Positions 39,548 through 53,300 of a stretch of 64,000 bases of DNA are shown here, one piece after another (positions within the stretch are counted from its first letter, which is position 1; each line of letters opens with the position of its first letter). Under the pieces are notes generated by a model. The model was not told the origin of the DNA. It saw only the letters and a program-made list of their open reading frames with translations, and did not search any database. The position numbers and the translations under genes were made by a program. The stretch is taken from positions 11,570,114 through 11,634,113 of the forward strand of contig NC_051449.1 in assembly GCF_001649575.2 (NCBI RefSeq), read 5' to 3'. Origin of the DNA: Kryptolebias marmoratus (taxonomy: Eukaryota; Chordata; Actinopteri; Cyprinodontiformes; Rivulidae).

Positions 39548-39606
<59 letters not shown>
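39547..39606. repeat. Perfect CAG/CTG trinucleotide repeat (~19 units)
   Basis: An uninterrupted CAG tract of about 19 units lies about 470 bases downstream of the aire stop and past its likely poly(A) site. Read in one frame it would be polyalanine, but no gene frame supports coding. It is taken as an intergenic microsatellite. Confidence 0.95.
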
Positions 39607-40169
39607 GAAGACAGTAGTAACGTTCCACTTTAGGACACATCTACACAAAGCTCACAAAAGATGCACACATACATGTAGGGTGTGCACATGCAGTTGTTGG
39701 AACAATGGCGCAAACTTCCAGTTTGTTTTTGTTTTCTTTTTCTGTTTGGATTTGAAGCTTTTTGCGTCCACATGTTACACCAGATGGTTTCAATACGGTG
39801 CGGTATGCGCCCTGAGAAAAAGTCTCTGTTTGACATGAATTCCTTGAGAGCTAAATCACGCAGATGGGGAACTTTGTTTTTCTCATGAGTTTTAGCACGG
39901 CTGCCAACAGGATGAAGCCGGGCCAGGCATCTAAAAAGTTTTTTTTTTCCCCCTCCTCGCAGTGTTTGGTTGCCATGACACCCAGCTCCTTCGGGCATAC
40001 AGCTGAGGATGACAAGCGTGATCTTTGCGGTGTGTTCGTGCTCAAGCAGATTCGTTTTATCCATCGGCGCGTTTCGGTTTGGGAAACATCTTGGAAACCT
40101 GAGGCCACCGTGAGGGTCAGCACTTCATATTTGACAAAGTTATACCCATTCCTGTGTTTCCTAAAGTTG

Positions 40170-40305
40170 GACAGCTGTGGCGGCCAACTTAAAACAGGTT
40201 GGCTCCAAAAGTTAATCTGTTGTAGATGTGCCTCTGATTACTTCCTGAGAGTTTCATTAAAATCTGTAAAGTAGTGCATAAGATATTCTGCTAACATGAC
40301 AATGA
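40170..40305 (+). repeat. Partial copy of the ~290-bp dispersed repeat
   Basis: TGTGGCGGCCAACTTAAAAC, AGTTAATCTGTTGTAGATG, GATTACTTCCTGAGAGTTTC and GATATTCTGCTAACATGAC follow the word order of the family in rab6b intron 1. Confidence 0.7.
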
Positions 40306-41284
40306 TGATGATGATGACGGCAACAAATCAAACAACATTTTGCTTCAAATTGTTTGTTCTAATGAGTGATTTTGCACACCTGTCTGAATTATCTTCCAAC
40401 CACAGCTAAGAATATTTGTGTATTATATTGCCTGCTTTATTACAACAGATCCCCCCTGTTAGAAATTGTTTTCCATATGAAACCAAAACAAAACCCAAAC
40501 AATTATAAAGCAAATACTTTCATACCGCAAGGTGGCTCCCGACTGGCAGATGCAGTTAAACACTTTCTGCAGGGATTCAATGTATGCCAGCATTCTTAAG
40601 CAACAACTGGAATCAAAGAGGAAACGTTTCCTCCAACGGTCAACGTTTGGGCTGACAGGAAAGTGGGAAATACCCAGATGTTATCAGAAGCAACGTAACT
40701 CCGAATGCAAATAAACGGATGAATTCCATATTTAGTTCTTTATTTCTGGCAGCATAGCAGTACGGGTGACTCTGTGGACTTCTGCTACCAAAAGTATCAA
40801 CATTTGAAACCGTTTGTGAAGCACAATGAGTTGGTACAGATCTACAACTTTATGGTAAATCCATAGCAATTTATTACCTCCAAATTCAAAAAAATGTGTA
40901 GAACATATATGGAAACATGTTGAAAGAGATTAGTTTAAAAAAAAAAAAATTGTTTATATTAAGGCCAGTTTTTATTTGATGCCAAATCAGAAATGTAGCA
41001 ACAAGAGACTGTAAATGTAGAGTAATTTTGTAAATAGAAAGACAAAAAACAAACTACATATCAAACTAAATTAACCAGTAACAGGTTAGTTCGTATAAGC
41101 GTGAATTAAAAATGTAGCAGTAAGGATTTTAAGAGGTAAAGTCTGAAGGGGTTACCCACTCTGTGAAAGTCAGCGCTTATTAGTTCAGCACTCAGTATAA
41201 AACCAAACAGATTTTGGTGGTTTTATCACGATGAGTACAGAAGCCATTAGAATTGTGTGTTTTTTTAGATTTCTATGTTTGCAG

Positions 41285-41405
41285 CAGTCTACTGGCTGCG
41301 GTGGTCTTCTTGATTTAGGTTGACACCAAAGGTTACTCAGCTGTAGATGGACATCCAATGATTACTTTTTGATAAGTTTCATTATATCCTTCATTATAAG
41401 ATAAA
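41285..41405 (+). repeat. Partial copy of the ~290-bp dispersed repeat
   Basis: CTACTGGCTGCGGTGGTCTT, GGTTGACACCAAAGGTTACT, AGCTGTAGATGGACATCCAA and TGATTACTTTTTGATAAGT match the family order. The copy is short and diverged. Confidence 0.6.
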
Positions 41406-42477
41406 TAAGTACATTAACTATCTTTAATCGGACTAAGTTGTATTTATCATAATCCAAAGACATCAGCTGTTGGTGTAAGTTTATATCTCGTACGTACAGG
41501 AAGGTTATGTGTCTTATAATCTCGACTCTGGTTTATCTGTGTTGGATCTTATCTCCTGTCCAGTCGAACAACGTCCGCTGCATTCTTTCATGACATGTAA
41601 CAAGGAAGAAAGGTGAATCAGTGTGGTTTAAGGTTTGAATCATGACCCTATTTTTGTCTATATTGCTGTTTTAGAAATGGTGTTTATTGTGGAGCGTAGT
41701 CTTGTCCTCAATGATTCACCCTTCAGATGTTTGGGAAGGTTTTCTCTCATGGATGCTTCTCGTATGACAATTTTCTGTTTGGAAAGACAGTGAAAATATC
41801 ATAAAATCTCTCCCAGTTTTCTGTTTGTTAGTCAGTTTGAAGTCACATGGTTAAGTTCTTTTTAGAACCGAGTTGGTCACGAGATCAGTATTTATGGTAT
41901 TTATTTCCATATTTCAGGCATCATTTACTGATTTATCATAAAAAATGTTGGCAGTTTCCTGATATCTGGACAAAGGGTCTGAAGTGATGAAACTTTCACA
42001 ATTTCCAGGCAAGACACTATTTTTTGTGCCTGCTATTGTTGCTGGCAGGAAACATTCTGTACGAAGTCCTTAATGGTCTTGGCACAAACTACACAACAGA
42101 TTCTTTTAATTCTTTGAGCAGCTGAGTGACTTTGTGTGACAGGAAAAATATTTTTTTGTTGTTGTTAATACGCAACCGTCCTTAGCAAACTTTGCAGATG
42201 TAAGATTTTCAGCACGAGTTGTCACATGCAATTTTTCCAATTAAAAAAGATCACTGTTTTTATTTTTTTTATTTTTAGGAGCTGTTGCTGTACTCAGATG
42301 AGTATTTATAATGAATTATCTTGTCATGCATTTTTTAGATAACATTATAATACAAACTGATCATTAGAGGATTGTTTTTACATCCTGTTTCTGAATGAAA
42401 ACTGTAAAAAAAAAAGAAGTATGGATTAATGATGGATTACCATGGCTTTTGACTGCATATTTACACACAAAATTAAA

Positions 42478-43100
42478 ATTTTTGGAAAAAAAATCTAAAT
42501 AAAAACAGAATTCAATCATTTTCAAATCTCAAAGACCCATATTTTATTCACCATGGAACGTATCAAATATTTAAACTAAGAAACTGAATAATTTTTTGAC
42601 AAAAATAAAAGGTAATGTTTGATTTGATGGCAGGAACACATCTCAAAAAAGATGGGAAAGCATCTGGACTCTTCTATTGTGAAGCCATGTTGTAATGGAT
42701 GCAGCATGCAGTTTAGCACTGTCTTGCTGAAATATACCTTACCTGAAAAAGACATTGTCTGAACGGAAACATGTTGTATTTACTTTTCTGCATTGAGGGT
42801 GCCTATCTGGACATGTAAGCTGCCCATGCCAAAGGCGCTAATGCACCCCCATACCATCAGAGAGGCAGGCTTTTGAACTGTAGTAGGGAGGATGTGGCGT
42901 CCGTAGTTTCCAAAAAAGATTCCTGATTTGTCTGACTGGAGAACAGTTTACCACTTTGCCTAAATGCGTTTTAAACGAGCTTTGGCCCAGAGAAGACAGT
43001 AACGGTTCTGGGTGGAGTTCATATATGGTTTCCTCTTTGCGCAATAGATTATTAGTCAGCAGTTGTGGATAGAATGGCAAACTGGGTTTAAGTTGTACAA
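42478..43100 (-). mobile_element. Degraded Tc1/mariner-type transposon, reverse orientation
   Basis: The left part has a Tc1-like end (AATAAAAACAGAATTCAATC, CCATATTTTATTCACCATGG) and GATGGCAGGAACACATCTCA, the same subterminal word as the copy in aire intron 3. On the minus strand 42820-42870 reads SLMVWGCISAFGMG and 42930-42970 a decayed VLQSDKSGI-like segment, i.e. the Tc1 catalytic core. Much of the middle is deleted and frames are broken. Confidence 0.8.
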
Positions 43101-43124
43101 TGAGTAGCACTTAGTGTTTATGTG

Positions 43125-43375
43125 TGAATGACTCCCAGCTACTACTACACCACATTTTACCACAGTATTTGTAACACTGACTGAATTATAGCCATTCTTT
43201 GTGTTTTTAAGGTGAGTTGACTGTAGTGGCCAACTTGCATAGGTTTTACTCCAAACGTTAATCGGCCGTAGATGTACATCCAGTGCTTATTTTCTGAGTT
43301 TCATTAAAATCTGTCCAGTGGTTCATGAGTTATTCTGATATCAGACAAACAGAAACACAGACAAAAACATGATCA
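43125..43375 (+). repeat. Copy of the ~290-bp dispersed repeat
   Basis: GAATGACTCCCAGCTACTAC, CAGTATTTGTAACACTGACT, AATTATAGCCATTCTTTGTG, GTAGATGTACATCCAGTGC and GAGTTTCATTAAAATCTGTC match the family in the same order. It lies directly beside the reverse Tc1-like remnant. Confidence 0.75.
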
Positions 43376-45799
43376 CCTGCCTTTTGTCAGAGGGATCAAA
43401 AACATAAGCAACTGAAGGGAAACAATACATGATCAGTTTTGAGTTTTATTTAAAGAAGAAAACAATTCAGACATAAAAGCGAGAGTACTCAGGTTACTGG
43501 AGCTAAAAATGTAAAAAAAACAAAAACAATCATTTTATCATTGGAAACTGATAAGATTTATAGACCAGAACTGTTCAGCTGCAAAAACATCCAAAAATGG
43601 TTAGAATTTTTTCTTTCTTTCTTTTAAGCTGTGTTATTAAGACAAAAGTTGACATAAACCTTTGTGGCCCTCTGAGTTTTCTCTAAAAGTCTGTGGAATT
43701 GGAGTAAATATTTTTTTTTTCCTCACTAACCTTTGCCTGATTTAGTGAGATGGTCTTGTGCCAACATTCCTGGGTTATATAACTCTAGAATCAAGGCAGA
43801 AAGGTCCAAGATCTTATTTGTGTTTCTGATCTGATCTGAGTAGATCAGAACATACTGTTTGCTGGGGGGTGAACACAGTGTCAACACACACACACACATA
43901 TGTAACATGCCTTTCCGTCTTTGCCAAAACACATTTGCTCTCTTCTCCTTCCTGACTCAAACCTTCCACTTTTTGTTCACAGCTTCTTTTCCTATTTTGC
44001 TGGTTTGAGAGAGGATTCTGCTACGGCCTCATAATGACATCAAATCAAAACAATCCTTCTTTTTTGTTTTCTCTCCGCAGCCAAAACATGCCAAGTCATT
44101 GCACTACAACATATTTGAACGACTAGACAGCGAATCTTCCACACATAGCTTTTCGCCCAGAGATGTCGAAATTAAGTGTTTTGTAAACAATTTTGTATCT
44201 TGTCTTTGCGTTTCCCCCCCCCTCTGCTTAAAGTACCACCGTGAACTCAGAACTCATCTGAATGCGTGGTTATGGAGCAGAAATCTCTCCTAGCTGCTTC
44301 TGTCCCTTGAGCAGTCCAGATAATGATACGCTGCCTGCAGAGATTGCAGGGTTGCCATCGGTGTGGAATTGTAAACACAGCAGAGGAGGCTTGTTAGGAC
44401 ATTCCAGAAACGTCCTCAACTGGGAATTCTTGGAAGAGCTACTCTGGTGTTTGCATTCTTGCGTTAGGACGGCAGCTTCCTGAGGTTGCTGTCCTCTTCT
44501 GAGTGAGAATAATATGAAGGTAAAAAGAGGCTAAAAGGTGCTGCATGGTGTGACCCGGCAAACAAATTAAAACAGAACAAATTTCTGAACAAGAAGTTGT
44601 TTTTTTTTTTATAGTAAAATGAAATAACTTTTATTGCATATTGTTTAAAACGCCAAAGTAAATTTAGGTTTGTAAATACATTTATAGTGAGCTTAGTGAA
44701 TCGCTAATTATTTAACACATTCAAACTAAAAGATTTTCAGTCCTTTTTGTGATATTGTAGGGAAGACAAAGACGTATCTCTGGTCTCTGGTCCATTAAAG
44801 TGAGATTTTTCCGTTGTACACTTAAAACAAAGGGTTGCAAATGCACTTTCAAAGATAATCTCAGTTAAAAATATTTCAGCTGGTACAAAAAAACTTGATA
44901 AATGTTCACACAATGGAAGCGGTTGTGAAGACAGTCAGCCAGTCGGCCCGTTTTCCAATAAAACTCCAAAATACAGACGCAGCAGCTCTACTGACTGATT
45001 TATCTATGGGGGTTTGAGCACAATGGGATTTTTCATTAGCTTTAAAGACATTCTATAGTCTTTTTTTCCCCTTCCATTTCATATTATTGGTGATTTAAAT
45101 TAACTGCAGATTGGATTTTTTTTCCCCTCTGGCATCTCCCTCAGCTCTAAAAATAAACCATCAGTGTAAAATAAGACAATAACCCTTTTTAAGTTTACAC
45201 AATACAGACATTGTGTGTCAGACCTTGAACTGAAACCATTAACATATCTCCCAGTTGAATCATAGTTACTGGAAATAACAACAAAGCTAGAAGCCCATGG
45301 CTTTTCTCAGCTAGTACTTTAAGAAGTTGTTTAAGGTGAACAAAAGATTACAGAGAGCAAATCAACAAGATGGAGAAGGAGAGAGTTAACTTTCTGAAAA
45401 AAACTTCTGAGGGAATCTCTTAAAGCTGGAAGCGCTGTTTAAGGACAGCTACTGCTCCTTGAGCTTTTGAAAACCTTTTAACAAAATGTAGACTCTGCTA
45501 CCATGGAAGGGCTCCGTATTAAAGATGGGTAAATTACAACTTTTATCAAAACAGGCCAGGTTTTATTTATAGAAGACAACTTCATGGTATTAAGCTCCAA
45601 TTTAAATAATTTAAAAAACTAAAAAGAAAACAGTAACACTTACAACAATGTGAAAAATGTCATGTTAATTAATTCAGTAAGGTAATAGACAACAATGTAG
45701 CTAACCTCTGCTGACCTCTAACACCCACATTTAAAAGCTCAAATGAAGTTTTAAACAAACTACTGTGTTTCCATAACTTTCTGCTCCCAACCTGCTCAT

Positions 45800-45803
<4 letters not shown>

Positions 45804-45830
<27 letters not shown>
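45804..45830. repeat. (CA)n microsatellite
   Basis: An uninterrupted CA run of about 13 units in intergenic DNA. Confidence 0.85.
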
Positions 45831-45834
<4 letters not shown>

Positions 45835-46939
45835 CCTCAGGTCACGCTCCCCTCATTGCTTCTGGACCGTGGAAAGCCCCTGGTACACTTTCAGAGCTGC
45901 TGAGCTCGTACGCAGACACAGAACTCTCTCTCTCTGACCCGCTCTTCATGCTGCTGCAGGCAGATCACATGCTATGTGCAGCCTCAGCAGCAGAGGAGTA
46001 TTTACTGGAGGGGTGGGGGGTACATGCCAGGACCCAAATGAATGAGTGGCATTCTGGTGACCTCCCTGGATGGCAGCGGCCCTCTGGTGTGGAGGACTGT
46101 TTTAGGACTGGATGTCGTGGCTTGTTTCTGTGTCAGTCAGCCGCAGCAGGCCAGAAAACAGCAAGATGGTTTCACAACTCCAAAGGACATCTTGGGCAGA
46201 GTAATAAAAATCCAACCAGTTCCGTTTGGCCATGAAGAGTGCTATCTCTGAGACGTGTAACACGTTGTTACCCATGATGGGCTTTTTCTAGTTTGAGAAA
46301 ATGGTGAATCATAAAAACATACATATATATTTTATCTACTCATGAACAGAAATGTCCGTCACTCTATGAAACAGTTTCTGAATACCAGAAGCCAGTGGCG
46401 GATAGCTTCTCTGACATTAGGGCTTGTTTTAAATCGTAAACTTTACCACCTGTGTTTTCTTTTCTTTTTTTCACTTGAGATGTGTAACATCCAGCTTTCA
46501 GTAAACTCAAAGAAAAAGAAATTAAAAGAGGCAAAAGAAATGAAGGGGGGAAAAAAAAGACATCATTACAGTACATCATCAAAAAAACATCATTACAGTG
46601 ACACTCAACTATTTGCCTCGGAGCTTTATGAGTAATACGTCTAGAATCAGAGGCCAAATATTCAGAGTTGTTACACAAAAGGAAAGTCAAGTTGCTATGG
46701 TTTTGTAAACACATAGATTTTATCCGCAAAAGGTGCTGCAAGCAAATGTTTTATTTCCCAGTAGATAAAAAGTAATAAATGAAACGCTCGGCGTTACTTG
46801 AAGCAATGCATGTGGCCTGCCTCCTTTCATGTTTTAAACTAAAATGATTTTATACTGAGAAGGGACAGAGCTGGAGCTGCTTTGGTAAAACCTTATAAAT
46901 GATGTTATACACAATCTCTTGCAAGATGTGGTATTACTC

Positions 46940-47140
46940 AGAGAACATGTTGTGAATGACTCTCAGCTATTACCACACCAAATTGAAGTTCAATATCTAT
47001 AAAATTGACTGGGTTATAACCATTTTTGTGTCTGTTAAGCTTCACTATGGCAGCCATCATGAATATGTTTGACTCCAAAAGGTAATGTGTTGTAGATGGT
47101 CATTTAATGATTACAGACTGCAGACAAACAAACACACACG
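46940..47140 (+). repeat. Copy of the ~290-bp dispersed repeat
   Basis: GAATGACTCTCAGCTATTAC, CAATATCTATAAAATTGACT, GGCAGCCATCATGAATATG and GTGTTGTAGATGGTCATTTA follow the family order. The 3' part is shortened and runs into CAGACAAACAAACACACAC. Confidence 0.7.
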
Positions 47141-49741
47141 TGCAAAAACCATTATAGTTTTTTTTTCTTTCAGAGGTGGGTGATAATAAATAAATCCCAA
47201 TAAATCAAGAATTGTTGAATGTTTTGTTCATCAAGCTTTAAAAAATTCTTTCTGTGTTTGTGGTACTGTTTATCCGAATGTAACACTGGTGACCAGAAAA
47301 ACTGGTTGAACGTGGCGTTTTGTCATTTTTCCCCACAAAGACTCAAAAAGCAGAATATAAAGCCATATATTTGTGAACTGCGCCATACAGAACATCTTGG
47401 CTTACATACTTAGTCTGCTTTACTTCTGCCTGACCTACAAAACTGCAAACCAGACGTTTTTCAAGACAGAAAGTTTATTGTGTTTATTGTCCTTTGACTT
47501 TGAATTCTGACAACAATAACTTTAGTGGAACATGACACAATGCATGAGAAGAAGACTTCTCAAATGTCACGACTGTTGAAAAAAAAAATGTGGATTTTCC
47601 AGTTTTCCAGACTAAGCTTGATGGAATTTGTTTTTCTTCAGAAACAGACCTGAAAATCCCATCCAGGAATCAGGTAACGCAATAAAACATACTAAGTTAT
47701 TTAAAGCAACACTAGCATCGGAGTAATGAGCCATTCATTGAGTGACATGGTCTAAAAAATGAAGCCAGTGAAATGATGTTTTAAGAAGCAGTACCACAAG
47801 TAATATTTCTAAAAGAAAGAAGAAAAAAAAACTCCAGAAAGTTTTTCAAAGGTGTCCAAACAGAAGTCACTGATAATCTTTAAAGGTAGCAAACCATAAC
47901 CAAACGCTTTCTGCATCATATTTTATGCCGATCAGCTTAGATCTGTTGTCCTTTCTCAGGAAGGCTAGCTTTTTTATTTTAATTTTAAAATAAAATACAT
48001 ATGCACTTAGTTTTGTAAAGGTTTAGCTACTACCTGTTCAATGTTTTTTATGTTTAAAAAGTTTGACTGATCCCAGACAGCTCAGGTAAATAAACAATGC
48101 ACAATGAACAAAAGTTTGAGATTCAGGAGGATAACACTGTTTGTTAACAGTTGGCCGTTTCAGTAAATTATTAGGAAACAAACTATCGGACCCAAAGATT
48201 CAGACTTATTCAAAATCTTATCTAATAATGAGAATCAGTATGAACCAGTCTAAACAGCATACTTTGTCATATAAAGAAATAATGAAAACAAAGTGCCCAC
48301 ATGCATTTTTTCACAAGATAAAAGGTAATATTATTTACTTAAATTTTGAACTATTCACATGTGCCGCAACCTGTTGCCAGAATCCAACAAATTCCATTTT
48401 GGGAAGTGAAAAATGCCCCAGATATACGACTGCACATCTGTTTCATCATTTGAACAGATTTATTTCTCGTGAGTCATGCCATGAAAGTCTGTGAATTCCC
48501 CCCGCTGCAGGCCGGCGTGCAGCAACATGCAGGCATACTTGTGCAATCAAACGCCGTTGGATGCTTCCTTTGACATAACTTCACAGGAAAACCAACTCCA
48601 ACGTTAGGAGCCATCGTGAAATGCAAATGGGAAGCTCGTCGTCAGCGATTTCCTGAGAACCGGATATGGCTCAGGATCAGCACACCTTGTCTTTGTCTAT
48701 TGTGTTTGTGTGAAAAAGGAAGCCGTGCGGGGATGTGAGATCCAAGGAGAGGAATCCATCCCACTCATTCCAGCACTATCAGCCCTCACCGATCCTGCCC
48801 TATCAGATGGCCTCGTCCGCTATTCTTACTCACACTTTCCCACCAGTTCAAGAGTGCGGCGTGCTTCCTGTCGCACACAGGCTTTTGGTTTCTATTTTCT
48901 TTCTAAAGACAGACACACTCATCAAAGGTTCCTGCCACGTCTGAGTCCAAAAACTTGAACAAAAAAAAAAACCCAGAAAGTGAGACAGTGAGACAGACAA
49001 TGAGTCAAAAATCTTGTCTGGGGTTCATGCTAACACAAATTCCTCTTCATGCAGTTACTATTTTTAAACTTCCAGCTTATAATATTACGATATACTATGA
49101 TAAAAGAGATAAAGAGATGCATAATAGGTGAAAGATTTAGGAAAAGTTGCCCCATTTTTGTTTAAACCTATGTTTCTTTAGGTCCTGTTTACACCACGTT
49201 GTTTTTAAATTAAACCGGAACATTTCTGTTGTGATTCAACCATTCGTGTACACGACAACAGCGGTTAGATCGTCTGACACAGAAACGTCTTGAACCTAGG
49301 TTTCAGAGTGGAAGATTTCTGGAAACGCCTGGCATTGGTGTGAATTCGCACTTGTGCACTACGAGCTGCTGCCGTCAATAGTTCTCGTCCGCTTGCGTGA
49401 GTAGATCAACAAGAGTAACAATAACTGATAGCAGAGTACTGTTTGTGCTGCTCATCCTTTTCAGTATGTAGCAGCAACCCAATCTCACTGTTGGTCCAAA
49501 CAAACGTATGCAAATTCGCCATTTTGGATGTAACTGTCTTCATGCGGGAGACTGAAACAGGCTTGCTTTTTCACATGTTGACCATTTGGGCTGTGTTACT
49601 ACTTTACTTCGCAGTACAAAAGTCCTTTGGGGTGGGATGGCTTTAATCCCCGCGTCCGGCCGCCTCAGTATGATTTCTGAACGCACCGAGGCGGCCAAAA
49701 GGTGTCTAAGTCCTGGTCTGAGGCATCTTGTGAAAGAGCCT

Positions 49742-50310
49742 ACTCTCTCAACTACCACACCAAGTTTTAGCTCAATATCTATAAAAGTGACTGAGTTGTT
49801 TGCATTTCTGTGTTGGATGTGGTGGTCATCTTCAATCAGGCTGACTTTAAAATTGAATCAGTTGTAGATGTACAGGGCAGCACTGGTTAGCGCTGTCACC
49901 TCACAGCAAGAAGGTTGCTGGATCGTCCCTCCAACTGGGGCCTTTCTGTGCGGAGGTTGTTGCATGTTCTCCTCGTGCCTGCGTGGGTTTTCTCTGGGTA
50001 CCAAAAAACATGCATGATGAGTTAATTGGTAACTCAAAAATTGGCCCTAGGTGTGAGTGAGAGTGTGAATTGTTGTTTACCTTGTTTGTCTGTATGTAAC
50101 CCTAGGATGGACCTGTGGCCTTTCCAGGGTGTGCCTGCCTCTTACACAATGACCACTGGACATAGGCACAAGATCCTCTGTGACCCAGAAAGGAAAAAGT
50201 GGGTAAAGGAAATGAATGATAAATGTGTATCCAATGATTACTTTCTGAGAGTTTCATTCAAAATCATCCAGTGGTTCATGAGATATTTTGATAACAAACA
50301 TACACACACA
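49742..50310 (+). repeat. Copy of the ~290-bp repeat split by a second element
   Basis: The left half (49742-49875) runs from CTCTCAACTACCACACCAAG to CAGTTGTAGATGTACA. The right half (about 50223-50310) resumes at TCCAATGATTACTTTCTGAG and ends TTTTGATAACAAAC. In other copies GTAGATGTACA is followed directly by TCCAATGATTAC, so the halves belong together and the DNA between them is an insertion. Confidence 0.85.
49876..50222 (+). mobile_element. tRNA-like teleost dispersed element inserted in a repeat
   Basis: The element begins GGGCAGCACTGGTTAGCGCT, which resembles a tRNA A box, and runs through CACCTCACAGCAAGAAGGTT, TTTCTGTGCGGAGGTTGTTG, CATGCATGATGAGTTAATTG and CTGTGACCCAGAAAGG. I recognise this as a high-copy element of fish genomes; whether it moves as a SINE or as a non-autonomous DNA element I cannot decide here. 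Flanks read ATGTACA and ATGTGTA, compatible with a short target duplication that has since changed. Confidence 0.75.
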
Positions 50311-53300
50311 CACAGGTAAAAGCATTATCAAATCAGGTTGCTTGTGTTTTGCAAAATCATCATCCTTTCGCAAGATCAGACCAAAGTGGAGTCGTTTTCC
50401 AGCCCTACGTTTGCCAAAAACCAGCGCCAGCATATCAGTTTTCAAGCACAGAAGCGAAGCGTTCATGATTTGAGGCTTGTTTTTCAGCCACAGTACCTGA
50501 GCGTCTCGCAGTGACCGAGACGGCCATGAAATCATCTGTACTGCAGAGTCGAATGTGAGGCCAAGTGTTTGACAGCAGAGACCTGACTCAAACAAGTTCA
50601 GGAAACAGGTTGATGACCCCAAGCATGACAAGAGTTTGCAAGAGAATGGCTGCAAAAACAAACCAAATAAATAAATATACCAGTGTTTTCAATGATCCAG
50701 GCATGGTAAGGCACCAACCTGAGTGAAATGTGGCAGGACATTATGAGAGCGGTGCATAAATAAACACTTTAATTTGTCGTCAACGTTTGGTTTCATGAAA
50801 AACTGCTAAACTATTTAAATCCATTAAAAGTACCGTATTACTTAGGTCATGTTGTAGCAAATTAAGACAGGTTTTTTGCTGAGTTTTTCATAAGAAGTGT
50901 TTGTTTTATGTGTCCAACTGTATGTTGAAAATGAAGAAATGACATGTCAGAAACTGACTATTTGCTTTGTTTTTTTATCAGAATAATGATTACTGGATCT
51001 GTGCTAAAATGCATAGAACAAATACCACAACTAATATCTTTTTTTTACAGTGAATTGTTTCAAAACAAAATGACTTCATATGCTTTCAGTATGTCTTAAT
51101 TAGTCATAAAGGTTCAAAACCTCTTTTTATTATTTGAAACTCACCTGCATGAAGCGTCCACAGTCTGCATCTAAACAGTTTTCATAAAACTACACAAAAC
51201 AGGTGTTGAAAATAATGCAAATAATTACCTGTAACTTTTGTCACCTGATCAGATTTCTTTTTTAAAGTTCTCCTGCTAGTTGCAAGAAAAAAATAAAAAT
51301 TTAACACTTAATTATTTTGAAGAAAACCAGTTTTATGTGAGCTTGAAGTGTTTCAGTATTTACACATTAAATCAATTACCTCCAGCAATGGAATGAAAGG
51401 AAAAAAAAATTTCTAAACCCCAGACATGGATTCATTCAGGACTGCTGCTCACCCATTTGTCTTCCCACTCCTTTATTTCTTTAAAACACAGGTTAGATGA
51501 ATAAATTTAGAATCAGACTGTTTCCAGTTTTACAGCATAACTGGTAATTTAACTTGTCTCGCTGTTGTGTTTGTGCTCACATTCCCTCTAAAACCTCAAG
51601 AGACTCATGGGTTTACTTTTCTTAGCAACAACACAGTTGTGTAGTTCCCCCCCTTCTGAATATTCCATCATGCCACTTTTTTTAAAACTCGTAAAATATA
51701 AGTTTTGTTTAGCTCAAAATCTCAGCGTCCGGACAAACACAGAGAATTTGATTCATTTTAGTATTTTAAAGGTGGATTTCCTGTAACGACTTTTTGAAAG
51801 CATCCATAATTCTCAAAGCCTCGCATTCCTCTGCAAGTTCACAGGAAGTGTGCTACAATAGAGGACAAAATGACCCGAGGTGCTGTCCCCCACCGCACAC
51901 ATACACACACACACAGTGCAGAGGAAGTAAGGAGGTGGTGTTAAATGACACGGAGAAGCTTTTAAAAAGGTGGAGACGGCGCAGCTTCACAGTGTGGCTC
52001 TAAAAGCAAACTGTGTTTTACTTTGCTCAAACTGTGTGAGCACCTCCATGTGCTCCATGTAAACGCCACGCCTGCTTTGGTGTTATTTCATAAATTAAAG
52101 TTTAAAATCAATCTGAAACCTGACGAGAACGTGTGCTTAACTGAGGAGAACTGAAGGGCCAGACGCAGGACGGTGCATCAGCAGCTCAGTGTTATCTCAT
52201 GGGGCTTATAGATTTTTATGTCTAATAAGATAACCAGCCTGAGGTCAGTTGCCACATGCAGCGATCCATTGGACTGCTGTGCTTCGATTGCGCTCGTTTT
52301 CTTTACCAAGTCGAGCTGGGGTTTCCAATTATTTTGGAGAGAATAAACGTGAATTATGCAGAAACATGACAGCACTGAAACCCCGCCAGCCAAACTGTCT
52401 CTCAGTCTGCTTCTTAAAGACATGATTAGCATGTTGTGACACACACGTCTGTTATTTAAAGCACCTGCAATAAAGGTCAGAGTCATGTTTTAAGTCCTTA
52501 AAATAGTAGTAGTTTGGTCGTACAAGGTAATAAATAGCCCTTCTGGCTCTGACAGAAATAAGGCCCGTCATAAAGATTTGCTTTTTTTCCCTTGAGGTAA
52601 GGCGTTTATCTCCTTAAAGACACAAAATTTGAGGTTTCTATAGCACACGCATGTCGGAATGAGTTGTGGTCTGGCCATGTCATGACTCATTGCACCCGTC
52701 CTTGTCTTGCTTTAGTGCGTAACCCGACCTGAGCAGTGAGGTATCAACCACATGCGCATTTAAGATCTGGACACTTAAATCAGCCGAAGAGTCAAAGCGT
52801 GGCACCCATCCTCCTGGCCTCTGCTCCACGTTGGGTACAAAGAGCCTCTGTGTTTGTGGTAACAAGGTTACAAAGGCCTCAGATTCCAGAGGACAGCTGG
52901 GCACACACACTCACTCAGACATGCATATTTAAGGCATGTCCAACAACAGGCATGTCCGCAGTTGAAAACAGCAGAGGTTCTGCTGGTGATCCGCGGTGAA
53001 AGCCAAAAGCCTGGATTCCTTCAGGTTAGTGACAAACCGTCACACTGTGTTTCATCCCTTCTCCCCTTTCTATTATATATTTCACAGCTGCGGCTGCTTT
53101 TTAGATAAACATAATACTTGCAAAACCTACAGCTGGATAAAATCTTGTGCACTCTCGGAGCCAACAGCAAAGAAAAATGCGTCTGCTTGCCACAAGATTA
53201 AACTCCACTTGATACGAGAGTTTCAATAAGCCAAGACAAATCATTTTTTCATCAGAATGTAATTTCTTCTTTTTTTTTTCTTTTTCAGATAGATTTCCAG

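Noticed and set aside
39512..39838. Frame with a long polyalanine run
   Set aside because: It is only the CAG repeat read in one frame; the flanks show no conserved protein and no splice context.
39630..40064. 144-codon open frame on the minus strand downstream of aire
   Set aside because: Low-complexity, basic and without recognisable domain or splice signals; likely chance.
45948..46251. Open frames near a CA repeat in the gene-poor stretch
   Set aside because: No recognised family, no good flanking splice pair, and two different frames open over the same bases.
50220..50320. Peptide-like NDYFLRVSF...IIQWFMRY sense seen in two places
   Set aside because: It is the dispersed repeat read in the same frame twice; other copies break the frame.
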